A stretch of 64,000 bases of DNA from the NCBI GenBank assembly GCA_027315115.1, contig DAHUYQ010000029.1, forward strand, positions 1-64,000, given 5' to 3'. The notes beneath the pieces are model-generated. The model saw only the letters and a program-made list of their open reading frames with translations. It ran no database searches and had not been told where the DNA came from. A program made the position numbers and the translations under genes. This document shows, piece after piece, positions 17,866 through 26,602 of the stretch; the stretch's first letter is position 1; every line of letters starts with the position of its first letter. The stretch is from Solirubrobacterales bacterium (GTDB taxonomy: Bacteria > Actinomycetota > Thermoleophilia > Solirubrobacterales > Solirubrobacteraceae).

Positions 17866-19221
17866 TCAGGCGACCGGCTGCGGGCTCTGCCCGACCTGCG
17901 GAGCGCCGAGCGCGCGATCGCGGAAGATCAGCCGCACCTGCGTGCCGTGCCGCGGCGAGAAGGTGACGTTGCGCCGCTTGATCGGTTCGCCGCGGCGCCC
18001 GACCGGACGTAGATCGCAGTCGGCGACGAGCATCCTCAGCACGATCCGCATCTCGAATTCGGCGAACGCCGCGCCGAGGCAGCGGCGGATGCCGCCGCCG
18101 AACGGGATCCATCCGTAGGTGGCGGGCTGCTCCTCCAGGAAGCGCTCGGGCGCGAACGCGCGCGGCTGGCGGTAGAGGTCCTCGCGCATGTGCGTGAGCC
18201 AGATCGCCGGCGTCACGTCGGTGCCGGCGGGCAGGCGCAGGCCCTCGATGTCCAGGTCGCCGGCGAGCTTGCGCCCGGCCAGCGGCACGACCGGCCGCAG
18301 CCGCAGCGCCTCGGTCACGGTCGCGCGCATGTAGTCGTCCTGCTCGCCCTCTTCGATCTCCCGCTTGAGCCGCTCCAGCGCGCGTGGATGGCGCAGCAGC
18401 AGGTCGATCGTCCACGCGAGCGCGGTGGCGGTCGTCTCGTGGCCGGCGAGCAGCAGCGTAAGGAGCTGGTCGCGAAGCTCACGGTCGCTCATCTGCGTGC
18501 CGTCCTCGAAGCGCGCGCCGATCAGCAGCGAGAGGATGTCCTCCCGCCGCTCCAGCTCGGGGTCCTCGCGCCGCTCCGCGATCTCGGCCAGCAGAAGCTC
18601 GTCGATCTCCGCCAGCATGCTGTTCAGGCGCGCACGCGGATCGGGGCCCCGGAACCGCTGCGAGAGCAGCACGCGGAGCTGCAGCAAGATGGAGGAGTTC
18701 TGGTCGAGCAGCAGCGGCAGGCGCTCCCGGAGCTGCTCGCGCCGGTGCTCGTCCACCACGCCGAAGACAGCGCGGAGGATCACCTCGAGCGTGATCGCCT
18801 GCATCCGCGGGTGCAGCGGGAACGTCTCCCCGATCGGCCAGCTTTCGATCTCCGCGCGCGCCACCTCCTCGACGATCTGCTCGTAGGAGCGCATCCGCTC
18901 GCCGTGGAAGGCCGGCAGCATCAGCCGGCGGCGCGCGATGTGCTCGGGCCCTTCGAGCAGCAGCACCGAGTCCGCCCCGAGGACCGGCCGCAGCGCGACG
19001 GTGCGCCCGCGCGGCAGGCCGTTGGACTGCTCGCTGTAGAGAGCCCTGATCGCAGCCGGATCGGAGAGGAACACCGTCGGGCGCTCGAACCCCACGAAGC
19101 GCACGGTGAAGGCGTCGCCGTATCGCCGCCGGCAGGACTCCATGAAGGAGACCGGGCGCGCAAGCCACCAAAGCGTCTGGACGATCGGCGGCTCCGATGG
19201 ACCCGGAGGCAGTCCGCTCAT
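17866..19221 (-). CDS. Cytochrome P450
   Basis: The 451-residue soluble P450 shows the I-helix oxygen-binding motif LLTLLLAGHETTATALAWT, the K-helix ExxR in VTEALRLRPVVPLAGRK, the PERF-type motif APERFLEE, and the heme loop IPFGGGIRRCLGAAFAEFE with proximal Cys381. It is a monooxygenase that needs separate reductase and ferredoxin; an FprA reductase is encoded 30 kb away, and no ferredoxin gene is seen. Its closest look-alike in the window is the P450 at 47,028 (same subfamily style, CYP102/110-like motifs). The substrate is unknown. Confidence 0.93.
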   Translation of the reverse strand: MSGLPPGPSEPPIVQTLWWLARPVSFMESCRRRYGDAFTVRFVGFERPTVFLSDPAAIRALYSEQSNGLPRGRTVALRPVLGADSVLLLEGPEHIARRRLMLPAFHGERMRSYEQIVEEVARAEIESWPIGETFPLHPRMQAITLEVILRAVFGVVDEHRREQLRERLPLLLDQNSSILLQLRVLLSQRFRGPDPRARLNSMLAEIDELLLAEIAERREDPELERREDILSLLIGARFEDGTQMSDRELRDQLLTLLLAGHETTATALAWTIDLLLRHPRALERLKREIEEGEQDDYMRATVTEALRLRPVVPLAGRKLAGDLDIEGLRLPAGTDVTPAIWLTHMREDLYRQPRAFAPERFLEEQPATYGWIPFGGGIRRCLGAAFAEFEMRIVLRMLVADCDLRPVGRRGEPIKRRNVTFSPRHGTQVRLIFRDRALGAPQVGQSPQPVA

Positions 19222-19330
19222 GGCACATAGATTGACAGATTTGGCCAGCCAGCCAGCGGGCCGGCGCGGCGCGGCGGCGCGGCGCGGCGCGGCCGGCGCC
19301 CAGACGCGGGGATGCTCACGTGGCGGCGGC

Positions 19331-19392
19331 GCCGGGCCTGGGGGCGACGCCGGGCCTGGGCGACGCCGGGCCTGGGCGGCGCCGGGGCTCGG
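19331..19392. repeat. Short GC-rich tandem repeat upstream of the P450
   Basis: GCCGGGCCTGGG occurs at 19,331, 19,349 and 19,365, with a degenerate fourth copy at 19,381 (16-18 bp period). It lies in the 260-bp divergent region between the P450 gene and the small secreted-protein gene, which otherwise holds low-complexity GCGGC sequence. Confidence 0.6.
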
Positions 19393-19480
19393 CGGGCGCG
19401 CGCCGACCACAGCCGCGGCACATCGACCATTCGTCGATAAGTCGCGTTTCGCGCCGGTCGATCGGCGATGATGCGTGCCG

Positions 19481-19951
19481 ATGGCAAGGTCTGCACGTAG
19501 ATCCAGCCGGACACCCCGGCCCGGCACGCGGTTTCTGCTGCTGTCCTCTTTGCTCGTCTTGGCGCTCTGCTGCCTGGCGCCCGCCTTGGCCGGCGCTCAT
19601 CCTCGGCGTTCGGTGGGCACCCCCGAACAGATCGCCTGGGTGCGCCGTGCCGCCGGCAACTTCGTGTCGGCCGAGCTTGCAGACAACGGCGCCGGCGCCT
19701 GCGGCATCCTGGCCGCGCCCCTGCGCGCCGACAGCAAAGGCCGAAGCTGCGCCGAACGCTGGGACGCCAAGCTCACCCGGATGCTGCGCCGGCCCGGCGA
19801 GCGGCGAGCGCTGCGGAGGCTGCTGCACGACGTCGGCTCTGCGCGCGTGGTCGTCCACGGCGACTGGGCGACCATCGATCTCCCCGAGCCGCTGCTCGAC
19901 TCGGCCAATCGCCTGCGCTGGACCGAAAACTGCTGGATGGTCAGCCGCTGA
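19481..19951 (+). CDS. Small secreted protein, possibly NTF2-like
   Basis: The 156-residue protein has an N-terminal signal peptide: a basic start, hydrophobic core FLLLSSLLVLALCCLAPALA, and cleavage near AGAHP. The mature domain begins TPEQIAWVRRAAGNFVSAEL and has two Cys (ACGILAAP, SCAERWD) spaced as in small secreted NTF2/SnoaL-like proteins of actinobacteria, and a C-terminal strand HGDWATIDLPEP. A GTG at 19,475 is an alternative start. The function is unknown. Confidence 0.65.
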   Translation: MARSARRSSRTPRPGTRFLLLSSLLVLALCCLAPALAGAHPRRSVGTPEQIAWVRRAAGNFVSAELADNGAGACGILAAPLRADSKGRSCAERWDAKLTRMLRRPGERRALRRLLHDVGSARVVVHGDWATIDLPEPLLDSANRLRWTENCWMVSR

Positions 19952-19978
19952 AGGCGGGCCGGGGAGCCTGGAGCGAGC

Positions 19979-20929
19979 CTAGAGCTCACCCGCCGCCGGC
20001 AGGACCACAGGCTCGCGGGCGAGCCGCTGCGGGTCGAACGCGCGGAGCAGCGCATCGAGCGTGACGGGGTCGCCCGCGCCGGCGAGACCCGCGCTGCGCG
20101 CCATCCACGCGACGATCTGGGGGATGCTCTCGCCGGCCGCCAGACGCTGCTCGAGCGTGACGGCGCCGTCCCGCTTGGCGAGTCTGCGGCGATCGGCGCC
20201 GAGCACGAGTGGAACGTGCAGGTAGGAGGGACGCGCGATCCCGAGGATGTCCGCCACGAGAGCCTGGGCCGGGGTCGAGTCGATCAGGTCGTCGCCGCGC
20301 ACGACCTCCCCGACGGATTGGGCGTCGTCGTCGACCACGACCGCGAGGTTGTAGGCGGGCGCATCGTCCGCGCGCCAGAGGACCACGTCGTCGACGACCC
20401 CCTCGCAGGGTCCCCGCAAGAGATCGTCGAAGCGGACGCGCTCTGAGCGCCCGTCCAGGCGCCAGACCGGCTCACGGCCGCTCTCGCGGGCTCGGCGACT
20501 GCGCTCCTGCGCGCTGAGATTCCGGCAGGCGCCGGGGTAGCGGAGCGGGCCGGCGGTGTCGTGGGGCGCGGAAGCGGCCTCGCGCACGTCGGCGCGGGTG
20601 CACCAGCAGGGGTAGAGGCGGCCGGCGGCGCGCAGTTGCTCGAAGGCGTCGCGATGCTCGCGCAGGCGCTCCGATTGGCGCATAACCGGACCGTCCCAGT
20701 CCAAGCCGAGCGCCGCGAGGTCGGCGAGCTGGGAGCGCTCGTGCTCAGGACGAGAGCGCTCGCAGTCGAGATCCTCGACGCGCAGCACGAACGGCGCGCC
20801 GCTTGAGCGAGCGGCGAGCCACGCCAGCAGCGCGGTGCGCAGGTTGCCGAGGTGCAGCGGCCCGCTGGGACTGGGCGCGTAGCGACCCGCGCCGGGGAGG
20901 TCGGGCGTCGAGTGAGGGAGCGTGCTCAT
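19979..20929 (-). CDS. gluQ: Glutamyl-Q tRNA(Asp) synthetase
   Basis: The 316-residue protein is a truncated class I glutamyl-tRNA synthetase paralogue without an anticodon-binding domain. The HIGH-type motif is in GRYAPSPSGPLHLGNLRTAL and the KMSKS-type motif in DRRRLAKRDG. RVEDLDCERSRPE and zinc-site cysteines (YPCWCTRADV, GACRN) fit the family. GluQ attaches glutamate to queuosine at the wobble base of tRNA-Asp. A start nine bases upstream at 20,938 is equally possible. Confidence 0.92.
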   Translation of the reverse strand: MSTLPHSTPDLPGAGRYAPSPSGPLHLGNLRTALLAWLAARSSGAPFVLRVEDLDCERSRPEHERSQLADLAALGLDWDGPVMRQSERLREHRDAFEQLRAAGRLYPCWCTRADVREAASAPHDTAGPLRYPGACRNLSAQERSRRARESGREPVWRLDGRSERVRFDDLLRGPCEGVVDDVVLWRADDAPAYNLAVVVDDDAQSVGEVVRGDDLIDSTPAQALVADILGIARPSYLHVPLVLGADRRRLAKRDGAVTLEQRLAAGESIPQIVAWMARSAGLAGAGDPVTLDALLRAFDPQRLAREPVVLPAAGEL

Positions 20930-21007
20930 GCAGAGCATCTTGCCGAGAAGACCTGGTCCCGGAGGCGCCATCGCCGCCGGCATCGCCGCGGAAGAGGCGC
21001 CGGCTGT

Positions 21008-21223
21008 TCAGTCGCCAAGCGCGCTGCTCGTGCGACAGGCCATCGCCAGCGCAACGACCCAGCCGACAAACGTCCAGCCAAGGAACAGGTTGATCACGAT
21101 CACGCTGCCCTGATGCGTGACTTTGCGGACGACCGCAACGATGCTTGGCACGAAGTAGAGAGCCAACACGATGAGAGCGGCGGAGGAGTGGATCACTGCG
21201 CCTATCGCGGGGCTGCCGAACAC
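21008..21223 (-). CDS. Superinfection-immunity-type small membrane protein
   Basis: The 71-residue protein starts with GTG. It has two transmembrane helices (SAALIVLALYFVPSIVAVV; VIVINLFLGWTFVGWVVALA). The LNLFLGWTxxGWVxAL pattern defines the superinfection immunity (Imm-like) family first seen in phage T4 and found widely in bacterial genomes. In bacteria its role is not established. It stands alone between gluQ and a divergent secreted-protein gene. Confidence 0.8.
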   Translation of the reverse strand: MFGSPAIGAVIHSSAALIVLALYFVPSIVAVVRKVTHQGSVIVINLFLGWTFVGWVVALAMACRTSSALGD

Positions 21224-21307
21224 TGGATGTCGATCGTACCCGACAGGCCAGGAGCCCGATCCCGGGGATTGAGATCAGTCCGGCCGTAAGCTATATGCTC
21301 GGCGTCC

Positions 21308-23041
21308 ATGAACGCGAATGCATGCCGAGGATGGAGGGGGCGGGTCGCCGCCGCGCTCGTCTTCGCCGCCGTCGCGTTGTGCGGCAGCACGGCGCTTGCC
21401 GACGGGTCGAGCTCCGACGCACAGGCCACGCACGCCTACCTGACCGCCCAGCACAGGCTCGTGATCGCGCTGTCGCACGACGCCCCCGCGGTACGCGCCG
21501 CGGAGCGCGCCACGGCGAGACATGTCGCTCGAGAATGCCCTGGAGTCGTTGCGGGAATGCCTCGGGAATCGCGGCCATTCCAAACGCGCTCCTTGCGCGT
21601 CAGAGGCGAAGACGCCCGCCTGAGCAAGCAAAAGCAGACGATCGAAGGCGAGCTCGACGCGGCGGTCACGGACTCCGTCGACAGCTTGCATCGCCCGGCC
21701 GAGGAAGCCTACGCCGCCGAAGTGCGCGGCCTGTCTTGGAGCAACCCGGCGATCGCCCCGATGCTCCAGGCCGCGATCAAGACCAAGCTCGAAACTCTCT
21801 CGACCTCCGCTCCGCCGTTCTGCGCCGACGCGAAAGCGTGGGCCCAGAGCGGCTACCGTGCCATGTCGGCCGCCAGCCGGGAATTCGAGGCTGCTCAAGC
21901 AGCGCAGCGGAACGCCGCCCAAGGGCAGGAACGTTCCCTGGAAACGCTGTTGAAGCCTTACGAGAGCGCCGCAGATCGAAGACTGATCCGTAAGACCAAG
22001 GCAGGCGAAGTCAAGCTCGTCGAGAGCGCCTACGTCACCCTCCGGACACTCTTGCGGTTGGATCGCGTCGTCGGGTTCCCGCAACCCTTTTCCAAAGAGC
22101 CCAAGCAGATCACGATCGGCCACGGGCGCACTGCGGCCGGCACTCGCTTCGAGGTGAGCTCCGGGTCAGGCCTTCTCGGCGTGGGCTCGTGCCGTCGGTC
22201 GGCTTCGGTGTACTACAGCCGGCCGGGCGCTCCCGCAGTGCTGATCGCGGGCGGCCCCAACAACCCAATCTGCCTCTCGCCACCCCGTTTCCGGCGCCCC
22301 GCGCTCTTCTGCGAAGCGGGAGTCGAGACGATCCAGACGGCGGTGCCGGCCTCGGTGCGGTCGGCCAGGCTGCTGCTCGCCGACGGGCGAACGATCGAAT
22401 CGCGCGTGGTCCAGGTGCCGCGACGAGACGGCGGTCCCGCGGGCATCTACGCCCAGGAGCTCCGTGGCAGCACGAGCCACGCAGTGTCGCTCGTCGAGCT
22501 GGCCTCCGGCGGCGCCGTCGTGCTCACGTTGAAACTGCGGAGCTACCGCTGCGTCAAGCCGCACACGCAGCCGGTAGAATTTCCGCCGAAGGTCCGGCAG
22601 GTCGCAACCGGGCGCACCCCCGAAGGCGAAGCATTCACGATCAGCGCCTTCGGCGACTTCAACGGCGCGCCGTTCCTCTACGTGGACACCGGCGTCAAGC
22701 CGGAGCTCAACGAACCACCGATCGGACTCGACGCGAGCAAGGCCTTCAACTGGTCGCTCTCGCTTGGCTGCGCCCCGCACTCCTACGCGATCATCTACGG
22801 AATCCTCGCGCCGCCGGGCGGGTCGGTTGTGGCGCAAACACCCCAAGGCGCCGTCGCCCTGAACGTGGTCCCGCTCGCATCGAGCGTGCACGCGAAGGGG
22901 CCGCTCGTCTACGGCGTTTTCAGCGCCCTGCCCTCCGAGCTGACCGTGCTCGCCGCGAACGGCTCGACCGTCTACACCGAAAGCCTGCAGGCAAAGGCGA
23001 CGGAAGCGGCGCAGTTCTGCGAAGGCTACGCGGAACCCTGA
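21308..23041 (+). CDS. Large secreted protein of unknown function
   Basis: The 577-residue protein has a signal peptide (basic start, core VAAALVFAAVALCGSTALA). Residues about 40-260 are mostly helical (for example HRLVIALSHDAPAVRAAERA and AAQAAQRNAAQGQERSLETL). Residues about 265-570 form a beta-rich region with paired cysteines (VGSCRRSASVYYSRPG, YRCVKPHTQPVEF, LGCAPHSYAIIYG). No catalytic motif was recognised. It has its own promoter gap of 84 bp, divergent from the superinfection-immunity gene. The style resembles the secreted proteins at 51 and 53 kb, but without their C-terminal domain. Confidence 0.7.
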   Translation: MNANACRGWRGRVAAALVFAAVALCGSTALADGSSSDAQATHAYLTAQHRLVIALSHDAPAVRAAERATARHVARECPGVVAGMPRESRPFQTRSLRVRGEDARLSKQKQTIEGELDAAVTDSVDSLHRPAEEAYAAEVRGLSWSNPAIAPMLQAAIKTKLETLSTSAPPFCADAKAWAQSGYRAMSAASREFEAAQAAQRNAAQGQERSLETLLKPYESAADRRLIRKTKAGEVKLVESAYVTLRTLLRLDRVVGFPQPFSKEPKQITIGHGRTAAGTRFEVSSGSGLLGVGSCRRSASVYYSRPGAPAVLIAGGPNNPICLSPPRFRRPALFCEAGVETIQTAVPASVRSARLLLADGRTIESRVVQVPRRDGGPAGIYAQELRGSTSHAVSLVELASGGAVVLTLKLRSYRCVKPHTQPVEFPPKVRQVATGRTPEGEAFTISAFGDFNGAPFLYVDTGVKPELNEPPIGLDASKAFNWSLSLGCAPHSYAIIYGILAPPGGSVVAQTPQGAVALNVVPLASSVHAKGPLVYGVFSALPSELTVLAANGSTVYTESLQAKATEAAQFCEGYAEP

Positions 23042-23120
23042 CAGGCAGAGCCCCGCTCCACCGCCGGCCTGGTCGCCGGCGTGCACCAGCGCCGAGGCTT
23101 GACGGATTTCGGGCTTCCGA

Positions 23121-23954
23121 CTACCGGCCGGTCCCGGCCGGGCGCTGGGCGCTGACGCCGCGCGCGACGCGGAACTCCGCGGCGACCTCGCGTGTCGCCG
23201 CCTCTGCTCCGAGCGGAAAGATGTGCAGCGCGTCCACGCGCGAGATGCCGGCAAGACCGGCGGCCAGCTCGCGTGCCAACTCGATGCCGCCGCCGCGGCC
23301 GATCTGCGCCAGGGCTCGCTGATCGATCGCTACCCCCGGCAGCGCGCAGGCGCGCTCCGCCATGCGCGCGCTGCGCAGCAACGCGACGCTCGCATAGAAA
23401 CGCACGTCCGCGAGGATCTCCTCGGCGGCCGTGAGGAACGCTTGCAGGCGCCCGAGGTCGAAGATCATCTGGGACTGCAGGAAGGTTGCTCCAGCCGCGA
23501 TCTTGCGCCGCAGGAGCCGCAGCTCCCGGTCGATGTCCTCCGCGAATGGATTGACGACAGCCCCGACCGCCAGCGGGTGCGGGGCGCCCCATGCTGCGGC
23601 GTTCGCGATGAGCTGCGTGGCGGTCATGTCGCCCACACGCTCTATGCCAGGCACCGGATCTCCCTGCATGCAGAGGACCGCCTCAGCGCCAAGCGCCGCC
23701 GCACCGACGACGTGCGACTGCAGAGCAAGCCGGTTGCGATCGCGACAGGAGACGTGGACGATCGTGCCCACGCCCTGCTCCCGCGCGAGCGCCACCGCAG
23801 CCAGCGGCGACATCCGCGGCTGGCCGGCATGGTTGTCGGTCAACCCGACGACGTCGACGGTGTCAGCCAGAACAGCGATCCGGTCTCTGACGCGCGCGCC
23901 ATCGGCTCCGGCCGGCAGCGAGATCTCCGCGGATGTCAAGGCTGTCAGCGACAC
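23121..23954 (-). CDS. Methylenetetrahydrofolate reductase family protein
   Basis: The 277-residue protein is an MTHFR-fold TIM barrel. Key stretches are VVGLTDNHAGQPRMSPLAAV (DN.. motif), TIVHVSCRDRNRLALQSHVV (the conserved CRDRN), VLCMQGDPVPG, GAVVNPFAED and AGATFLQSQMIFDL. FAD and folate binding are implied by family. It lacks the longer N terminus of MetF and resembles the shorter actinobacterial paralogues. It may be a methylenetetrahydrofolate reductase or a related C1 enzyme. Confidence 0.85.
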   Translation of the reverse strand: MSLTALTSAEISLPAGADGARVRDRIAVLADTVDVVGLTDNHAGQPRMSPLAAVALAREQGVGTIVHVSCRDRNRLALQSHVVGAAALGAEAVLCMQGDPVPGIERVGDMTATQLIANAAAWGAPHPLAVGAVVNPFAEDIDRELRLLRRKIAAGATFLQSQMIFDLGRLQAFLTAAEEILADVRFYASVALLRSARMAERACALPGVAIDQRALAQIGRGGGIELARELAAGLAGISRVDALHIFPLGAEAATREVAAEFRVARGVSAQRPAGTGR

Positions 23955-24021
23955 GACCTGTTGAAGCCTAGACGGTCGGTACCTCGGGCCGGCTCGGCCG
24001 GACGACCTGGATCGCGTCAGC

Positions 24022-24411
24022 CTACGCAGCCGCGACTACGACGCTGTAGCGGTCACCTTCGAAATCCTCCAACGCATTGCGCCGCGCCCGCTTGCCGATG
24101 AGCTGCGGCTTCTGCCCTGCGGGAGCGATGTCGATCGCAAGCTCAATCCCAAGCGCGCCGGAGAGGCGCAGCAGGGTCGGGAAGCTGGGGTTATGCTCGC
24201 CGCTCTCCAGCCGAGCCACGGCCGGCTGAGTCATCTGCAGGCGCTTTGCAAGCGCAGTTTGGCTGAGGTTCTGTTCAGCGCGGTAGGCGATGACCTTGAC
24301 GGAGACGGCGCGGGCAAGCGCGGTGCGCTCCCATTCACGGCGGTACCCAGGGTCGGAGTCAAGATGCTCAGCGAGCACCTCCTCGGCAGCCGGTAGGTCA
24401 GATAGCTTCAT
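24022..24411 (-). CDS. XRE-family antitoxin-like regulator
   Basis: The 129-residue protein has an N-terminal helical part (LPAAEEVLAEHLDSDPGYRR) followed by a Cro/C1 helix-turn-helix (residues about 45-95: AYRAEQNLSQTALAKRLQMT, then QPAVARLESGEHNP). This layout is that of HigA/type II antitoxins with the N-terminal element binding a HigB/RelE partner. No toxin gene is next to it on either side; the plus-strand neighbour is an MNT fragment. It is either an orphan antitoxin or a solitary regulator. Confidence 0.8.
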   Translation of the reverse strand: MKLSDLPAAEEVLAEHLDSDPGYRREWERTALARAVSVKVIAYRAEQNLSQTALAKRLQMTQPAVARLESGEHNPSFPTLLRLSGALGIELAIDIAPAGQKPQLIGKRARRNALEDFEGDRYSVVVAAA

Positions 24412-24429
24412 TGGCGTTCGAAGATATTA

Positions 24430-24445
24430 TATCAAATTTGTGATA
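24430..24445. promoter_or_regulatory. AT-rich inverted repeat at the XRE promoter
   Basis: TATCAAATTTGTGATA contains the inverted arms TATCA and TGATA with a 6-nt centre. On the minus strand a TATAAT box overlaps its downstream side, 10-20 bp before the XRE start codon. The run is strikingly AT-rich for this genome and is a plausible promoter/operator for autoregulation. Confidence 0.5.
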
Positions 24446-24485
24446 GTCGGCCTACCGTCACGCCTCGACTTCAGCAAGCCTTGCC

Positions 24486-24737
24486 TTGGCATCGCGTACG
24501 CTCTCGCACGCCCGCGGCACCGCCAGCGAGGACAGTGACTTCGACTTCCTGGTAATCGAGGAGAAGGTTCCAAATCGCGTCGACGAGGCGGTAAGGCTCC
24601 GTGATGCTCTCGGAGACTTCAACGCGCCTGTCGATGTGATCGTCATGGATGCCGCGCTCGCCGAACGCCGAGCCAAGGTCCGAGGCACGATGGTTAACCG
24701 AGCCCTACGCGAGGGTCGTGTTCTCGCCGAGTCCTGA
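24486..24737 (+). pseudogene. Truncated MNT-type nucleotidyltransferase
   Basis: The 83-residue frame matches the C-terminal two thirds of minimal nucleotidyltransferases: SHARGTASEDSDFDFLVIEE, then ALGDFNAPVDVIVMD and GTMVNRALREGRVL. Compared with the intact MNT protein at 26,131-26,442, the N-terminal helix is missing and the catalytic GSHARG has become LSHARG, so the glycine of the GS motif is lost. It is most likely a decayed antitoxin gene. Confidence 0.6.
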
Positions 24738-24867
24738 GCAGATCGAGTACGCCGAGTTGCCGCTGCGCCGGGCCGACGGCGACCGCCGAGCCTGCCGGGT
24801 GCTCTCGGACGACGTGGACATCGACGACAACATCGTCATGGCTGACGCCGTGGGCGGCCGCACTCCG

Positions 24868-25053
24868 CTACGACGAGCCGACAACAGCCCCGCTCAGCTC
24901 GCGCTCGAAGGCCTCCTCGATCCGGCTGTACAGCGTCATCCGGCTGGTGACCCCGTACAGGTCGATCCGCACAGCCAGCGCGCCGTCCTGGCGTGCACGC
25001 GCGAGTGCGGCCTCGGCGAGAGTCGTCTTCCCGTAGCCGCGTGGCGCATGAAA
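24868..25053 (-). pseudogene. P-loop ATPase fragment
   Basis: The minus-strand frame contains RGYGKTTLAEAALARARQDG and AVRIDLYGVTSRMTLYSRIE, then AFERELSGAVV and a stop. This looks like the Walker-A region of an archaeal-type/STAND-like AAA ATPase (usually 350-450 residues). It has no recognisable start or remaining domains. Around it, 24,738-24,867 and 25,054-25,711 show no gene I can support; the area holds fragments and repeat copies of the tRNA-Asp 3' end. Confidence 0.45.
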
Positions 25054-25169
25054 ACCCCGCGATTCAGAATCCAGGCGGCCACATCCGGTCTTGGCGGACT
25101 CCACTTCGGGGCCGCACGGGGGACTATTTCCCTCGTACAGATAAGCTCTCCTTGGATACAGGGCAAGAC

Positions 25170-25188
25170 CCATAAGAAAAACTTATGG
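25170..25188. repeat. AT-rich hairpin in the debris region
   Basis: CCATAAG and CTTATGG flank an A5 loop. The AT-rich composition is unusual here. It may be a promoter remnant or terminator of the fragmented ATPase gene. Confidence 0.35.
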
Positions 25189-25386
25189 CGAATTCTCCAC
25201 CAATGTTTCGCAGGCACCGGACGGCCACGCGCAAACCCGGCTCGATTGCACACCAGCACAGCCGACGACACCAGCCGCAAGCGCCAGACCTCTACCACCG
25301 CGGCAACCTGCCGGCCGCTCGCCGCGGACCGCCCACTCGTGTCGCCCCGGAACCTGCTACCCGGCTCCCCAACCGAGACCGACAAG

Positions 25387-25404
25387 CGGGAACGACGGGG
25401 CTCG
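25387..25404 (-). repeat. 18-bp copy of the tRNA-Asp 3' end
   Basis: CGGGAACGACGGGGCTCG is identical to the 3' acceptor/T-arm end of the tRNA-Asp gene at 45,915 and in the same orientation. A second, 14-bp copy lies at 25,607-25,620 (CGGGAACGACGGGA with the last base different). They may be remnants of earlier attachment sites. Confidence 0.5.
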
Positions 25405-25711
25405 GGCGCGCTTTCGGCACCATCGATCGAGATCCGGTCGCGAGCGTAGCGTGCTCGCGGATGCCGGCGGCCGTGGAAAGCGAGCGACGATGGAGTCCGT
25501 GCAGCCCGGGCGGACGGGCTTCGCGGAAGACGGCAGGATCGTCGCGGTGCAGCCGCACGACGAGCCCCTGCCCTACTTTCAGACCATTCAGGGCTGGTGC
25601 CGAAAGCGGGAACGACGGGAGCCAAACCCTCGATTGTTGCCTCCGGGATCGAGATACGGCTGTAGCGCGGCGACCGCGCGCCGTTGCGCCGCCCGGAGGA
25701 TGTGGAGCGGG

Positions 25712-26131
25712 TCAGCCTTGCTTTTCAGGCTCCGGCTCAGGAGGCGGAGGGTCGATGACGCTCTGCGCCCATGCGATCGCGTCGGCCGCCCAGCGCAGCG
25801 CCTGATCGCGGTCGAGCTCGCTCGGTAGATTCGCGCCGTAGCGCAACTGAACCCCGTATGGGGTGAGCTGGTCGATCTCGGCGAGCTCGGCGGGCACATC
25901 GATGCCGTTGCGCTCACAGAGCTCAGTGAGGCCGTTGAGATCATGCGTGTATGGAAACTCGACGTTGCTGCTGGCAAGGACCGCCTTCACGGACTTCTCG
26001 ACGGCCTGCTGCGCGTGGAAGCCGACGATCGCATCCGTCGCGCCCTTCACCGGCAGCAGGGCTTGAGCGGCGAACTCGTCGTCGCGCGCCAGCCGAAGCA
26101 GCACGCTCGGCATGTCGTCCTCGGTGGACAT
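25712..26131 (-). CDS. HEPN-domain protein, toxin half of an HEPN/MNT pair
   Basis: The 139-residue helical protein matches HEPN (pfam05168-type) proteins: LARDDEFAAQALLPVKGATD, GFHAQQAVEKSVKAVLASSN, PYTHDLNGLTELCERNG and LRWAADAIAWAQSVI. A canonical R-x4-6-H ribonuclease motif is not obvious. It begins one base inside the MNT gene stop (TGATG), so the two are translationally coupled. Family pairs act as toxin (HEPN) and AMP-transferring antitoxin (MNT). The start at 26,131 is set by that overlap. Confidence 0.8.
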   Translation of the reverse strand: MSTEDDMPSVLLRLARDDEFAAQALLPVKGATDAIVGFHAQQAVEKSVKAVLASSNVEFPYTHDLNGLTELCERNGIDVPAELAEIDQLTPYGVQLRYGANLPSELDRDQALRWAADAIAWAQSVIDPPPPEPEPEKQG

Positions 26132-26442
26132 CAAGCAGCGAGCGTGTGGCCCTCTGAGAGCGCGGCGTGGATGACGGTGCCGTATGTCTGGCCCCACCGC
26201 TCTGCTTCATCCTCGCTGACCACGATCACGTCGGCGAAGAGACCCAGTCCGCGCAGCGTCCTGCGGAGACGCACCGACTCATTGACCGGGTTATCGACGG
26301 TCGGCTCGACCACAAGCAGATCGAGATCGCTCTGCGGGCCAGCCTCCCCCCGTGCATGCGAGCCGAACAGGATCACTCGCGCCGATGGCGCCGCCGCGGC
26401 TAGGCGACGACCGACCTCGGCAATAACAGCCTCATCGATCAT
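26131..26442 (-). CDS. MNT minimal nucleotidyltransferase, antitoxin half
   Basis: The 103-residue protein is a complete DNA-polymerase-beta-like nucleotidyltransferase. ARVILFGSHARGEAGPQSDL, DLLVVEP gives the GSxxxGxxxxxSDxDL motif with both catalytic Asp, and a third acidic residue is in FADVIVVSEDE. It lies upstream of and coupled to the HEPN gene. Known MntA proteins inactivate their HEPN partner by AMPylation. A truncated paralogue lies at 24,486. Confidence 0.85.
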   Translation of the reverse strand: MIDEAVIAEVGRRLAAAAPSARVILFGSHARGEAGPQSDLDLLVVEPTVDNPVNESVRLRRTLRGLGLFADVIVVSEDEAERWGQTYGTVIHAALSEGHTLAA

Positions 26443-26602
26443 GTCGATACCGTACCGCGCCGCAACGGTCTACGGCCCACCGTCGGGCCGCGGCATCTCC
26501 GGCACATGCTCAGCCCAGCACCACCACCGCCCAGCAGGGCATAGCCGCAGTAGCGCCGCCCACCCCGGCACGTCGATAGTCCGCGTCGGGTCGGACAGGG
26601 TG

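Noticed and set aside
21008..21223. Superinfection-immunity gene as part of a prophage
   Set aside because: No other phage genes are near and the family is common in bacterial chromosomes.
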